This document shows, one piece after another, positions 34,807 to 46,299 of a DNA stretch of 64,000 nucleotides. The translations under genes and the position numbers were made by a program. The first letter of the stretch is position 1; the number at the start of each line of letters is the position of its first letter. Source of the DNA: Pisolithus tinctorius (lineage: Eukaryota > Basidiomycota > Agaricomycetes > Boletales > Pisolithaceae); contig JANFAH010000030.1 in the NCBI GenBank assembly GCA_024663395.1, positions 434,001 through 498,000 on the forward strand, in the 5' to 3' direction. Below the pieces are notes generated by a model that saw nothing but the letters and a program-made list of their open reading frames with translations, made no database searches and was not told the origin of the DNA.

Positions 34807-36870
34807 ATGAATAGGTCAAGTGAATTGGATGTGGAGCTTTTGAAGGAAGCTCTGATTCTTGATATGGAGTTGGATCATGCAAGACTGAATGACCTGCCAC
34901 CCTCTGATTCAGAAGATTTGGATGAACATGAGATGGTTACACTACCAGAGGATGAACAGGATATCATGGTGATGTCTTGGGCACTTCATCGCAATGATAG
35001 TGGTGACAATCATCCCTGTACATTTGAAGGGTGTGTTGTCGAAGTCAATATTGAGATGGAAGATCAGATTAATGTCCACAGCATGTACATGTCTTCGCAG
35101 CAAAAACATAAACGTCCAGAAAAAGAACCCTTTGAGGAGCACACCGAGCTGAACTTGACATTGTTGAATCAAAAATGGCCACAGACCTCTGGTGATCGCA
35201 GTGCAGCCTCGCTTTCCATTGGCACTATAGTGAACGATCGATGTCCTGTGCAAGTCGATGCTAATGATGTTTCTGGGGATGCTTTTCTGGTGGAAATGAT
35301 TTCAAAGTGGTCTTTGGAGACTAACATGGAACAGAGACATGCCTTTATGATAGTAATTGAGCATATGTTGCACAATGATCCGGAGCAAATGTTGATGTTT
35401 ATTACTGGTATTGGACGATCTGGAAAGAGCCACCTTATAAGAGTGATTGTGGATGTGTTTGCACAAAAAGGCCACTCACGAGAGATTTTATTAAGTGCTC
35501 CAACAGGGAGTGCTGCATGCCTCATTGATGGTTTCATGATTCATGCACTCACTCTTATGAATTCACAGTCCATGGGTAAAGACAAGAGATGAGGGTGAGG
35601 GGATGCTAACCAGCAAACTGTTGATATGGATGAATTGCAGGAGATTTGGCATGATGTCACTTACTTAGTTTTAGATGAAGTGTCGATGGTTTCCATGGAG
35701 CTGCTTGCCAACATAGCGAAATGGATAAGTCTTGCCAAGGCTGGTGAACCAGAAAGAAGGGATAAGCCATTTGGGGGGATCAACATTATTTTCATGGGAG
35801 GTATGGTGCAACTTCGCCCTATAAATGGTACTGTGTTGTACTCTCATGCTGTTGTGAATAACTTGTCCAGGTGTATGTTTGAAACTGTGAAAGCACAAAG
35901 ACATTTATTTGGGGCCTTCTTATGGAGATCGTTAACTCATGTCGTTCAACTTGTTCAAAATGAGCATGCAAAAGCAGATCTGACCTTCATTGAAATGCTT
36001 GGTTGGATAAGACTGGGATCAGCAACAATGTCTGTTGGCTCACCACCATCCGATTGGCACCATTTGCAGCAGAGGCTACTTAGTGAATTACATAAGAACA
36101 GCATCGATGATTTCTTGCATTTCTCCGAGGCACCAATTGTCTTCGGTGAATGTTGATTGCACAATTGGTGGAACAAGGAGAGAGCAAAGTCCTTCGCTCG
36201 CAATACTGGACAGCCATTTGAATATTACTATGTGCAACACTTCTGTGATGGTGAATGCCTTACTGGTGAGGAGGATGAGTGACTAGCCTTGGTATGACCC
36301 AAGGAATTGAAAGATTACCTTGGACGTCTCCCCTTGTTTCCAGGAATGCCAGTTCTCATCACTGAGAACCTCTTGGTCACAGGAAAGGTTGTCAATGGTG
36401 CCCAGGGTACCATTCATGACATTGCTTGTTCTACAGTGGATGGAAAGCACATTGTAAGGTGTGTGTATGTTGCTGTTCCTGCATCCACACTAGAGTTGCC
36501 TGGGGAGGATGTGCATATCGTCACAGTCTTCCCTCAACCATCTACATTCTCTTATTTCTCAGAACATGTGGGGAAGTTTCAGATCATGCATTGTCAAGTT
36601 CCTGTCGTTCCTGGGTGGGCATTTACGGACTACAAGGCTTAAGGCGCCACACTCGACAAAGTCATTGTTGATTTAGCAAGTGCTAGGGGTGTGCAACATG
36701 CATATGTCATGCTATCTCGTGCCCGCTCTCTTTCCGGCCTCGCCATCCTATGGCCTTTCCCATCTCAACATACCCTTCAGGGTCTGCAGCATGACCTTCG
36801 CAATGAGTTGACCTGACTGGCAGACCTCGATGCCACTACAACAGCAGCCTACAATGGGTGCCATGTTGAC
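34807..36870 (+). pseudogene. Helitron PIF1-like helicase domain
   Basis: Walker A is GIGRSGKSHLI (35407-35439); the usual form is GxAGTGKS, so two positions are changed. LLSAPTGSAACLI is motif Ia, YLVLDEVSMVS (about 35660-35692) is Walker B, and FMGGMVQLRPI is motif III, where GDFxQLxPV is usual. HAYVMLSRARSLSGL near 36690-36735 is motif VI. Stops are TGA except one TAA at 36640-36642. The helicase would unwind the donor strand during transposition. Confidence 0.88.
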
Positions 36871-36879
36871 ATCAACATG

Positions 36880-37078
36880 ACATGACATGATTTGTTAGCA
36901 CTCATTAAAATCAAATTTCCGAAACAAGATTGATCCCCTCATAAGACATGATTCTGCCACAACTTTAACTGACAAGAGATGGTGACTCAACTCCCCTCTG
37001 ACGTCGACATTGACATCATTTTAGGTTTTACACATCTGAACTCATGTTGTCTCCCCTATTTCCTTTGATAAATTCAAG
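36880..37078. other. Spacer after Helitron helicase
   Basis: No gene is seen. The stretch follows the decayed helicase end and could hold the Helitron 3' terminus, but no clear hairpin plus CTRR was found. Confidence 0.4.
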
Positions 37079-38093
37079 TTGGAGGCTGTTGATTTAAAAA
37101 GTGGTGTGTGCTCAATTTCAACACCCCTTTCTCTAATTTCCCTCCCCCCATGTCTTTCTTACCATCAGCTAATCACCCTCTCAGCGCCGACCTATGGACA
37201 GGAGACTTGCAAACCATCGTCTGTAACTGCATACCTGTTCACAGGCTTCAACAGTGGGAATGCTTCCCAACATCCCTTTGCCACATGGTCGAATGGGCAA
37301 CAGTCGCCCAGCATCCGAGCGCTCCTGACCAAAGGTGCTTGCACCTACTTGTCTACAAGACTCTGCCTGTCCTGGAACTGTGTGATGTGATGTACCCTGT
37401 GTCTGTGCGCATCTACAGATTCCTCGATAAATTTTGTGTCAGTGAGTTCAGAAATTGGAATGGGTGAGTGTTTCACACACACACATTGTCACTCTCATTA
37501 ACCACACTGACAGAGACAGTACAAGAGCAGCTTATGCTGTGCAAAGCCTCTCGCTCAGCAGTATGGGTAACACAGCTGCATGGCACAATCAGCTTGATTG
37601 CTTGAATCTTGCAGCCACTTTTGCCAGCTGTGTTCTGAAGGTTCCGCTTCCTTCCATTCAATTCCAACACCACCTTCACATGCAAAGAAAAGTCTTCACC
37701 AAGGTATTCCATGCCTCCTTACTTGTTCCAGTTTCGTATTGCAGGGGGACAGCAGACCCCTACAAAGACCACAGTAAGGTGCTCTGCAATCCAAAAACAA
37801 ATGAACCCATCAACATCTGGATTCTTGGCCACATCACCAGCACCTGGTTCATGAAGAACGGTGCTCCAGACAACCAATGTTCAGTCATGATCCTTACTCT
37901 ATCTTCAAAGCTAGGGCAATATGCAAACCATTTGCTGTCTGCATTCTCCTCCCCAAAACTGCATATGTTCTTCTTGTTTGTATCCGAGCCAAACCTTAAC
38001 ATTTATCAACATCGAGCACAGCTAAAAATGAATATGATCATGGCATCATCCACACTGTGCATTGGCAAAGTCCCAGAAATGGGGGTGACATAA
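37079..38093 (+). pseudogene. Unidentified protein fragments downstream of Helitron
   Basis: Overlapping plus frames (37108-37467 and 37455-38093) read WTGDLQTIVCNCIPVHRL, LPVLELCDVMYPVSVRIYRF and, in the second, ITSTWFMKNGAPDNQCSVMI and SSKLGQYANHLLSAF. I do not recognise the family. The two pieces overlap out of frame, so an intron or frameshift is needed. They may be a second Helitron gene or captured host sequence. Confidence 0.4.
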
Positions 38094-38100
38094 GTCTCTA

Positions 38101-39530
38101 GCCAAGCATTCTCCTGCCCCTTTTCATCCCAATCCCAGACTGCACTCTTCAACTCGATTTATGATGCTCAAGAAGTCCTAAAAAGCAAAAGTTCGATGAC
38201 AAAGCTAGACATCTCCCACCTGCAGCAACACACTCTTGTGTTACTCAAAACTCAACTCAACCACTATTGTCAAAAAGATGAAAATGGCCAATGGATGATT
38301 TCTAAAGCTCAATTTGAACTCAAAGCCATTTATCTCCTTCAGGATCCATATCTCCATGACCCAGAGCAGAACATCGAAAGAGGTGTGGAAATTCCAGATC
38401 TCGCAATTTAAAAAAGGATCTTAGCACTCATTTACATCATTGATGGTCATTTCCAATTTTCCTACACAGCATCTACAATGAATCCTCTTCCACTAACAAC
38501 CCAGAACATTGCATCATAGACACCCATCCCCCTAAAACATATTTTCTCATTTTCCTTAGCTTCTTCTGTAGCATCGGATAGCTCATCCCCTGGACCTGTA
38601 ACATTGTATGTCCTCCTTAACATACTGCTAAAATACAGATGCTCAACAAGCCAGATGCCCTACCCCCTTAAAAATCGTGAGCTTCCTCCCAACATTTATG
38701 GATTTATATTCTCGCCTTCAACACCTTAAATCGATTGCACCTCACCCTCTCCATGATAACCCCATCATCAACTTTTATGGTATATGTCAGTGGTTACTTC
38801 GTCATCTCCTGCACTGACTTCATGATACTTTCATCACCACCTCGCTCAGTCACGATGTAAACAATACATATTAAAAAAGATATGAAGAAACATCCCCCTT
38901 GTCCCATCACTGCCCATGACATCTGTTCTAGCCTTTTACCTCACCCTGTCTGACAGCAGTGGACAACACATGGTATCATTTAAAAGCCTTGACCACGACA
39001 TCGAAATACTGGTGAGGGATAATGTCTTCCCCATCGACAGTGTCCTCTGCAAAACCAACGTGCATGTAAATGAGTACCACTTCCACATCATTTTTGATTG
39101 TCATCACCACTGCCACATCCCCTCTCAAGCCTCATATCTATTTATTCGCATTGGGCCCCACAACTACCCCATTCACCTTTGGCCTGAAAACAATCTGGAT
39201 CCCATACTAGAAGCCCTCACATTGTATTACCACTTTCGCCTCCCCCCTGTAACATCATCTAAACAACCCACAGATTAAATGACTTAATCCCAAGCAATCC
39301 CTCTGATGGCGAACATCCCCAACAGAATCAACACTGCACCCTGTCCTCTTCATGATAACATTTTCTTTGTCATACTTCATCTTCACACATTCTTGTCCTC
39401 CTATGCTGACATTTACCTTTTTGAAATATCACACATCTCCCATGCTGCCCCCCCATCCCCTAATCCAAGCTATGATGACATCAGTTAAGAACTTCATTAA
39501 AAACGAATGAAAACCATATCACCCAACAAT
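38101..39530 (+). other. Short plus-strand frames, unidentified
   Basis: Frames at 38196-38411, 38916-39278 (120 codons, with VNEYHFHIIFDCHHHCHIP) and 39306-39488 share the codon style of the F-box-like frame downstream. They may be eroded exons of one multi-exon gene running to 39866. No domain is recognised and stops are frequent. Confidence 0.35.
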
Positions 39531-39537
39531 ACATGAC

Positions 39538-39880
39538 ATGCTCCTCCCCCCACCGCCACCACATGAATTCCCTCTCTTCAGTCACATCAACCTCTTGCAA
39601 CTCATTCTCGAGCACTGTGATATAAGAGACTTAATAGCCCTCACTGCAACATCAACCACCAATGAAAAGCATGTCAAGTGGTATCTAAACCACTGTCTCC
39701 AAACCACCTGCTGCCCTTTCTTCCCTAGCGCCAAAGTTCTCACTAACATACTATCTGCATGCGATGCAGTTGTATCCAGATCGGCTGTGCTCCACTTAGT
39801 CCTCCCTGTGAATGCGTGCAACTGGGCCCCATCTGACCTCAACATATACGTTGCCACTTCAGTCAACCCCCCTCAGAGAC
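39538..39880 (+). pseudogene. F-box-like mushroom protein fragment
   Basis: The frame begins PPHEFPLFSHINLLQLILEH and CDIRDLIALTATSTTNEKHV, resembling an F-box helix pattern, followed by SRSAVLHLVLPVNACNWAPS and DLNIYVA, a segment often seen in Agaricomycete F-box-like families (a nucleotidyltransferase-like SDLDIYV pattern). The frame then runs into repeat DNA and ends at 40023. F-box proteins normally recruit substrates to SCF ubiquitin ligases; this fragment is too short to assign a role. Confidence 0.5.
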
Positions 39881-39892
39881 CTATTAGGTCTG

Positions 39893-39930
39893 GAGATTTT
39901 GATATAAGTATTAACCTAATAGGTGTCATT
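39893..39930. other. Hairpin, 11-bp stem
   Basis: ACCTATTAGGT and ACCTAATAGGT face each other across a loop of about 25 bp. It could be a terminal hairpin of a mobile element, but no CTRR follows at the expected spacing. Confidence 0.45.
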
Positions 39931-40028
39931 TCGGTGGGAATTCCCAACTGTTGGGGATTCTCCACCACCATTCCTGGAGATTCTCCATTGCCTAGCTGGA
40001 GATTCTCCAGAGCAGCAATTTAATAGGG

Positions 40029-40050
40029 ATGGAGAAAATGTTTTCTCCAT
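40029..40050. other. Palindrome with 10-bp arms
   Basis: ATGGAGAAAA, a TG loop and TTTTCTCCAT form a 10-bp stem, followed by an (AT)n tract. It may act as a terminator-like or element-end hairpin; function is unknown. Confidence 0.6.
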
Positions 40051-40103
40051 AATATATATATATTATACATCAAATGAAAGGGTAGCTGGGGTCCAAATTG
40101 GAC

Positions 40104-40443
40104 TTTCTCCAGGCTAAATAGACGCCCTTTCCAGGTTGATTCTGGGCTTTCTCCAGGCTAAATAGACCCCCTTTCCAGGTTGATCCGGGCTTTCCCCAGG
40201 CTAAATAGACCTGCTTTCCAGGTTGATCCTGGGATTTCCCCAGGCTAAATAGACCCACTTGCCAGGGTGAATCTGGGCTTTCCCCAAGCTAAATAGACCT
40301 GCTTTCCAGGTTGATCCTGAGATTTCCCCAGGCTAAATAGACCCACTTGCCAGGGTGAACCTGGGCTTTCCCCAGGCTAAATAGACCTGCTTTCCAGGTT
40401 GATCCTTGGCTTTTCCCAGGCTAAATAGACCCATTTTCCCAGG
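40104..40443. repeat. 44-bp minisatellite, about 7.7 copies
   Basis: The unit is TTTCCCCAGGCTAAATAGAC followed by 24 variable bases ending in TGGG. From the third unit, two variants alternate (CTGCTTTCCAGGTTGATC and CACTTGCCAGGGTGAA types), giving an 88-bp higher-order period. Confidence 0.92.
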
Positions 40444-41067
40444 CCATGGAAAGTTGGAAGCCATTCTTACAGAGTGACACAACTTGAGACCATCAATTAT
40501 GGCACTTGCATTGGAATCCTAGGTGATCAGGAGGATTCCTTGAAAGGCAGGGGGGATGGAGGAGAACAGAAAGCAGGTGAGTGGTACAGGGGGAGAAAGG
40601 GGCAGGGCAGATGATAGAGGAAAGGGGAGGTAGAATGACACCTTCTGCATATGACAACAGAATCATCTGGGTGTTAACTCTCAGGAAACATCCCCCTGAC
40701 CAAACACTCCACTCATCCTTATGCACTCAAACTAACCTACCCTGTGCTTTAGCTCACCCTGCCCTTCATGCTGCTCCAACAAGATGATGGAGGACAGTTT
40801 GGACACCAACAAGCTCCCATGATGAAGTCAACAAATATACCATTGAAAAAACCCTGTGATTTTCAGAAGTTGGGACACTACCATCACCTCTTTGTCACCA
40901 GGAAAATCACACAGGTGTGAGATGATGGAGACAAGGAACATGAAGCAGAGAGTATTGTTCTATGAACAAATGAACTGTTGAGTGGCTCAAACACTAACAA
41001 CACCACAAGGTATATCAGCAGTTGGTGTAAAGGACAGAGAAGGTGATCCTCTAAGTGCATACTCTAT
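40444..41067. other. Unique spacer between minisatellites
   Basis: No gene is supported. Short frames on both strands have no recognisable similarity. Confidence 0.5.
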
Positions 41068-42874
41068 GTCCTGCTGGGGATTGAGTCTATGTCATGTTGG
41101 GGATTCTCCTTGTCAAGTGTGGGGATTCTCCATGTCATGTTGGAGATTACCCATGGCCTGTGGGGGTTCTCCATGTCAACTGTGGGGATTCTCCATGACC
41201 TGTGGAGATTCTCCATGTCCCACTGGGGATTCTCCATGCCATGTTGGGGATTCTCCATGGCCCACTGGGGATTCTCCATGTCATGTTGGAGATTCCCCAT
41301 GTCAAGGATGGGGATTCTCCATGACCTGTGGAGATTCTCCATGTCAAGGATGGGGATTCTCCATGCCATGTTGGGGATTCTCCATGGCCCACTGGGGATT
41401 CTCCATGCCATGTTGGAGATTCTCTGTGGCCCACTGAGGATTCTCCATGCCATGTTGGGGATTCTCCATGCTACATTGGGGATTCTCCATGGCCCACTGG
41501 GGATTCTCCATGTCATGTTGGAGATTCTCCATGTCAAGGGTGGGGATTCTCCATGCCATGTTGGGGATTCTCCATGCCATGTTGGGGATTCTCCATGCCA
41601 TGTTGGGGATTCTCCATGCCATGTTGGGGATTCTCCATGGCCCACTGGGGATTCTCCATGTCATGTTGGAGATTCTCCATGTCAATGGTGGGGATTCTCC
41701 ATGGCCCACTGGGGATTCTCCATGCCACATTGGGGATTCTCCATGGCCCACTGGGGATTCTCCATGCCATGTTGGAGATTCTCCATGTCAAGTGTGGGGA
41801 TTCTCCATGACCTGTGGAGATTCTCCATGTCAAGGATGGGGATTCTCCATGCCATGTTGGGGATTCTCCATGGCCCACTGGGGATTCCCCATGTCATGTT
41901 GGAGATTCTCCATGCCATGTTGGGGATTCCCCATGGCCCACTGGAGATTCTCCATGCCATGTTGGGGATTCACCATGGCCCACTGGGGAATCTCCATGTC
42001 ATGTTGGAGATTCTCCATGGCCTACTGGGGATTCTCCATGTCATGTTGGAGATTCTCCATGGCCTACTGGGGATTCTCCATGTCATGTTGGAGATTCCCC
42101 ATGTCAAGGATGGGGATTCTCCATGTCATGTTGGGGATTCCCCATGGCCCACTGGGGATTCTCCATGTCATGTTGGAGATTCTCCATGTAAGGGTGAGGA
42201 TTCTCCATGGCCCACTGGGGATTCTCCATGTCAAGGGTGGGGATTCTCCATGCCATGTTGGGGATTCTCCATGCCACATTGGGGATTCTCCATGGCCCAC
42301 TGGGGATTCTCCATGACATGTTGGAGATTCTCCATGTCAAGGGTGGGGATTCTCCATGCCATGTTGGGGATTCTCCATGCCATGTTGGGGATTCTCCATG
42401 GCCCACTGGGGATCCTCCATGTCATGTTGGAGATTCTCCATGCCATGTTGGGGATTCTCCATGCCATGTTGGGGATTCTCCATGGCCCACTGGGGATTCT
42501 CCATGTCATGTTGGAGATTCTCCATGCCATGTTGGGGATTCTCCATGCCATGTTGGGGATTTTCCATGGCCCACTGGGGATTCTCCATGTTGTGTTGGAG
42601 ATTCTCCATGTCAAGGGTGGGGATTCTCCATGGCCCACTGGGGATTTTCCATATCCAATGTGGGGATTCTCCATGTCAATTGTGGGAGTTCTCCATGAAC
42701 TGTGGGGATTCTCCATTTCATGTTGGAGATTCTCCGCTGGACATGGGGATTCTCCAAGTCAATTGTGGGGATTTTTCATGACCTATGAGGAAGAGATTCT
42801 TCATGGGCCATGGGGATTCTCCATGCCAAGGGTGGAGATTCCCCATCTCATGTTGGAGATTCTCCAAGTCAAGG
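41068..42874. repeat. About 21-bp minisatellite, roughly 85 units
   Basis: Units of 20-22 bp share the core GGGGATTCTCCATG or GGAGATTCTCCATG, followed by a variable heptamer (CCATGTT, GCCCACT, TCATGTT, TCAAGGG). Ordered quartets of unit types recur, giving a higher-order period near 84 bp. The core is a near-palindrome (GGAGA/TCTCC). Most frames on both strands stay open over hundreds of codons, which reflects the stop-free unit and not a gene. The degenerate right end reaches the neighbouring frame at 42871. Confidence 0.97.
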
Positions 42875-43560
42875 TAGGCTTGCAGTGGTCAATGTGAAAG
42901 ATCTTAATGGCATTGTGAATGATATGATACAAGTTGACACCCATGTAGTAGGGAGTAAGGCTGCCTGTGCAAGGGACAGTGGATGTCTGAAATGCATGAT
43001 GATGCTGAATGAGGCAAGCATATTCTTCACCAAGCTTTGCTTGCAACTCCAGGGAGCTTTTGTCAATACCAATCTGCAGAACTCCAGCAAGGAAGCCACC
43101 CTCCTTGTCTGTAACATCAACACAGTTTTTGTGCTTGAACTCCCTGCAAAATGAGGTAATGTCCAATGGTGGAAGCTGAATGGTATACACTTTCCTTCCA
43201 CACTCTGCTGCCCAACACAGATCATCATCTGCAAGACAAAGATATATAATGCTTTTGATCCTGTAGTGACCATCTGCTTGACATTGTTGTCCTCCTTCAG
43301 GTGCTCCTGCATATATCAACCAGAATGGTCATGAGCCAGGATAAATTCACACTCAACCACACTTCTGAAGGATTCTAGGTTATTCATGCTGGGCCTGGCC
43401 TTCAAGTGGTCATGATATGCATCATCAATACCCTCCTGGATCCTCTGCTTCTTTTCTGCTATATATGCACTCAGTATCACTGTTAAATAGCACCATTTCT
43501 CACTTGCTGTGGTGCACTCAATTTTGATCACATTAGTAAGAACAATGAGCCTGGACACAT
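42871..43560 (-). pseudogene. Unidentified protein fragment next to KDZ element
   Basis: On minus, 43558-43316 encodes a charged helical stretch (IAEKKQRIQEGIDDAYHDHL) and 43319-42871 continues with [20 protein letters not shown] and [16 protein letters not shown]. The join is at a stop codon. It runs directly into the minisatellite. I do not recognise it; its orientation and position after the KDZ C-terminus allow either a second element gene or host debris. Confidence 0.4.
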
Positions 43561-43661
43561 TGTGAGGGGCAATGAAGGGATATATGATCAGTCACAACAT
43601 CACAAAGATAAAGCAGGGGTGATTCTCCATTTTATAGACATTCAATATATGTTTACAAAGT

Positions 43662-44950
43662 CTAGTATCTCCATCTTTTTAATGGCAATTTCACTGGTGA
43701 AGAGGGCAAATAACCATTTTCAATGTCCTGCAACCATTCCTCATCCTCTGTGGATTGCTCCTCATCTGCTTCCCCCATGGAATATTCCTCTTCCAGTGCC
43801 ATCTCTTCAATGGATAACAATAGGTTATCACCACCTTCTAACATCAACCCCTCCCCATCAGAGTCATAGTCTTTTAATGATCCCTCTGTTTGATCCTCTG
43901 CTGCAGATATTACACTGGAATTGTTAGCAGCCACAAGGCAACCTGCAATTTCCTCTGCTCTGGGTCCCCAAGGTCTAGATGGAATCCATGCATGTGGAAT
44001 ATGTTGAACCTTGGCCTCCCAATTGACATATACTGCCACAAGGTTATCCCTCAGTGATTGCAGGTGATACTTGTAAGATTTGTCTAACCATTGTGAGATG
44101 GTGACAAGACAATGACATTTGAACACACCTGCATGTTCCAAGGTCACCTGGACACTCTGCCACTCCACAGAAAACCATTCCTGCAAGGCAGACCACTCTC
44201 TTGACAATCTTCTTTCTTCTTCATTACAACGATCAACTTCTAGCATGAGCCTTATTCCTTTATGCACAGCTTCATCAGCAAGCCAAGATGGGGGATTAAC
44301 ACAACCCTCTGCAAGTCCCACATCCTGCCAAATATCACTGTCAACCTCCAGTTGAAAAATTCCCTTAGGAAGTATGGGGAAAGGGGAAATTGCACCAGGG
44401 GGTGCTTTCCCAAGTCATATCATACCCATAAGCTCATCACAGAGGGTGTTGTAGCTAGTGACAAGTTTTGATATGGCAGGCTCTCATCGTTTTATGGATG
44501 ACTTCACATGTGACTGTAAATTATTTTCTACCACAGATGTTATTGAAAATAGCAGGCAGAAAGAACACCCTCTACTTACCATTAATAGAGTTCTTGGATG
44601 ACTGTTCTAGCCGCTCAAATTCAAACTTGCACTGACAAAGGCGCTCCCTGATTCAAACTTTCAGTGCCTGTGCATTAGTTTGGGTTTGGAGCCACTTGTT
44701 GTTCCTCAGGAGATAGAGGTCAGTTTGTGCTGAGACTCCTAATGCACTTTTTTTTTGTCTCAAAGCCTGAGTTGCCTTTGAGAGTGAAGCTTGTGCTGCA
44801 GTAAGTTGTAAATTGAACTCAATGATGTCATTGACACAATCATTGTGAAGATTCATTTCCAGCTGATCCACATGGCTCTGGTGGTTCTGAACAGATTTTT
44901 CCAGGGCAAGTATAAGTGCCAACTGTTCAGCACCCTTCTTCTTTGACTGC
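43662..44950 (-). pseudogene. KDZ transposase C-terminal region
   Basis: On minus, 44922-44653 is a coiled-coil-like segment (QLTAAQASLSKATQALRQKK) and ends in RIRERLCQCKFEFERLE. 44321-43662 begins DEAVHKGIRLMLEVDRCNEE and holds RLSREWSALQEWFSVEWQSV, then an acidic tail. Coiled coil, then LDRC-like helix, then acidic tail is the C-terminal layout I associate with basidiomycete KDZ proteins. The pieces are separated by a probable intron or frameshift near 44330-44650. Confidence 0.72.
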
Positions 44951-45276
44951 CCTATGTGTGTATGGTGAGCAACATGATGGCAAACATAGGAAAAAGACTA
45001 ACGAGGTAGAGGCTGAGTCTGTGAGTGCACCTGTGCAGCCCACTCCTCTTGTAGAGTCTGCATGTCAACATGCAATGCATGGAGGGCCCCCAAAGCCATG
45101 GTTTTCTTGCTTTTGCAGAGGGACCACTTTTTGTTCAGCCACTGGCCAAGAGCAGTAAAAGACTTCTTGTCAAAGTGACGAATCTGATTATCAAGAACAA
45201 ATAGCCTCTGATGGTACTAAGTAGGAAATTAACATTGGAATCATATTACAGGAAAATGAATGCTTACACCAGACAC

Positions 45277-46085
45277 TCAGAGGATAGGAATGAGCATCTT
45301 CAGAGAACTCCATAACCGCTCACACCCCTCACCATCTGACAAACCAAAACCCACACATTTACATGGGTGATATACTATCTGACATGGCCACTGATGACCA
45401 TAAGCATGGAAAACAGAGATGCCAAACTTCAACCTGGAGAGTATCCCCTCATCAAGTAGCTTCCACTTGCAGCAACTACGTTCCAGTTGACAGCCAATGT
45501 CATACAAGAGGCCAACAGTTGCAGTGGTAGGCAGATGTTCAAAGAGATGTTTCAATAGCACCAAGGCATAGTGCTGCTTTTCTCCTGCAGATGTCATATT
45601 GACCAGCCAGAGAACATGATCATGGTGACAAAGCAAAGCCATCAGCCCTGTGTCTGCAAAAAAGCAGGTGCTTGCTTTCTCGCACTTTTCATCTGCTGCA
45701 TGGAAAGAATCCCCACACCCATCCAGCACTGAGATGGGCACTCTCATCCCATCCTCAAAACTGTCCCCTTGTTTTTGATGTGAAGAATGATGGTGATCAG
45801 ATGGAAGAGATCGCTGTTTCTCAATGAAAATTTCCATAGCCTTCACCTCTGATTCAGGAATGAATACAGTGTTGGTAGGATTGGAAGGGTCATGGCCAGC
45901 AGAGTCCTTATTTGTTCGCTTCTGGGTGAAACATGCATCCAAGCAGACAATGCAGTCAAGGCTTTTGGAGGTCAGAGTTAGGTTGGCATCAATAAACTTG
46001 CCATTGACTCACTCATCCTGCTCAGCATTAGCTCTCTGTGGCACACCTCCTCCAAAACATAGTGGACAGTGAGCACATAGGTAGT
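45277..46085 (-). pseudogene. KDZ transposase catalytic domain
   Basis: On minus the core starts with CPLCFGG (near 46060) and LDACFTQKR, passes VPISVLDGCGDSFHAADEKC, DTGLMALLCHHDHVLWLVNM, TVGLLYDIGCQLERSCCKWK and ends VFHAYGHQWPCQIVYHP then SDGEGCERLWSSLKMLIPIL. This is the Kyakuja-Dileera-Zisupton transposase signature; the acidic residues of DACF, YDIG and GEGCERLW are candidates for the RNase H-fold active site. This stretch of about 220 codons is open, the best preserved part of the element. Confidence 0.9.
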
Positions 46086-46299
46086 CACTTGGTTGAGACC
46101 TAGTGTCTTGTTGAACAGAGGCTTGGGAGGAGTGAACCAGGCCAGTAATATGGTCCTCCATGTATATTGTTAACACACTATACCAATGGTATGCATTGCT
46201 GAATCGTCGTCGAAGGTTATCCTGATGATTGCATGGTAAGAATCCCTTATACTGCCATGAAGAGATAGATAGAAGTGTTTAACTAGTAGATATTGGCAC

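Larger units (their letters stand above)
30820..36880 (+). mobile_element. Helitron, complete coding order, inactive
   Basis: The plus strand carries, in order, a fungal Helitron N-terminal region, a cysteine-containing DUF6570-like region, the Rep (HUH) domain and a PIF1-type helicase. One frameshift near 32270 and about 17 stops interrupt roughly 2000 codons. Terminal 5' TC and 3' hairpin/CTRR signals could not be fixed; the left side abuts the foldback core and the right end may lie before 37079 or near 40050. The element moved by rolling-circle-like replication. Confidence 0.85.

Noticed and set aside
41068..42874. CRISPR array or long repeat protein
   Set aside because: Units are directly adjacent with no unique spacers, there are no cas-like genes, and frames are open on both strands because the unit lacks stops. 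It is a minisatellite.
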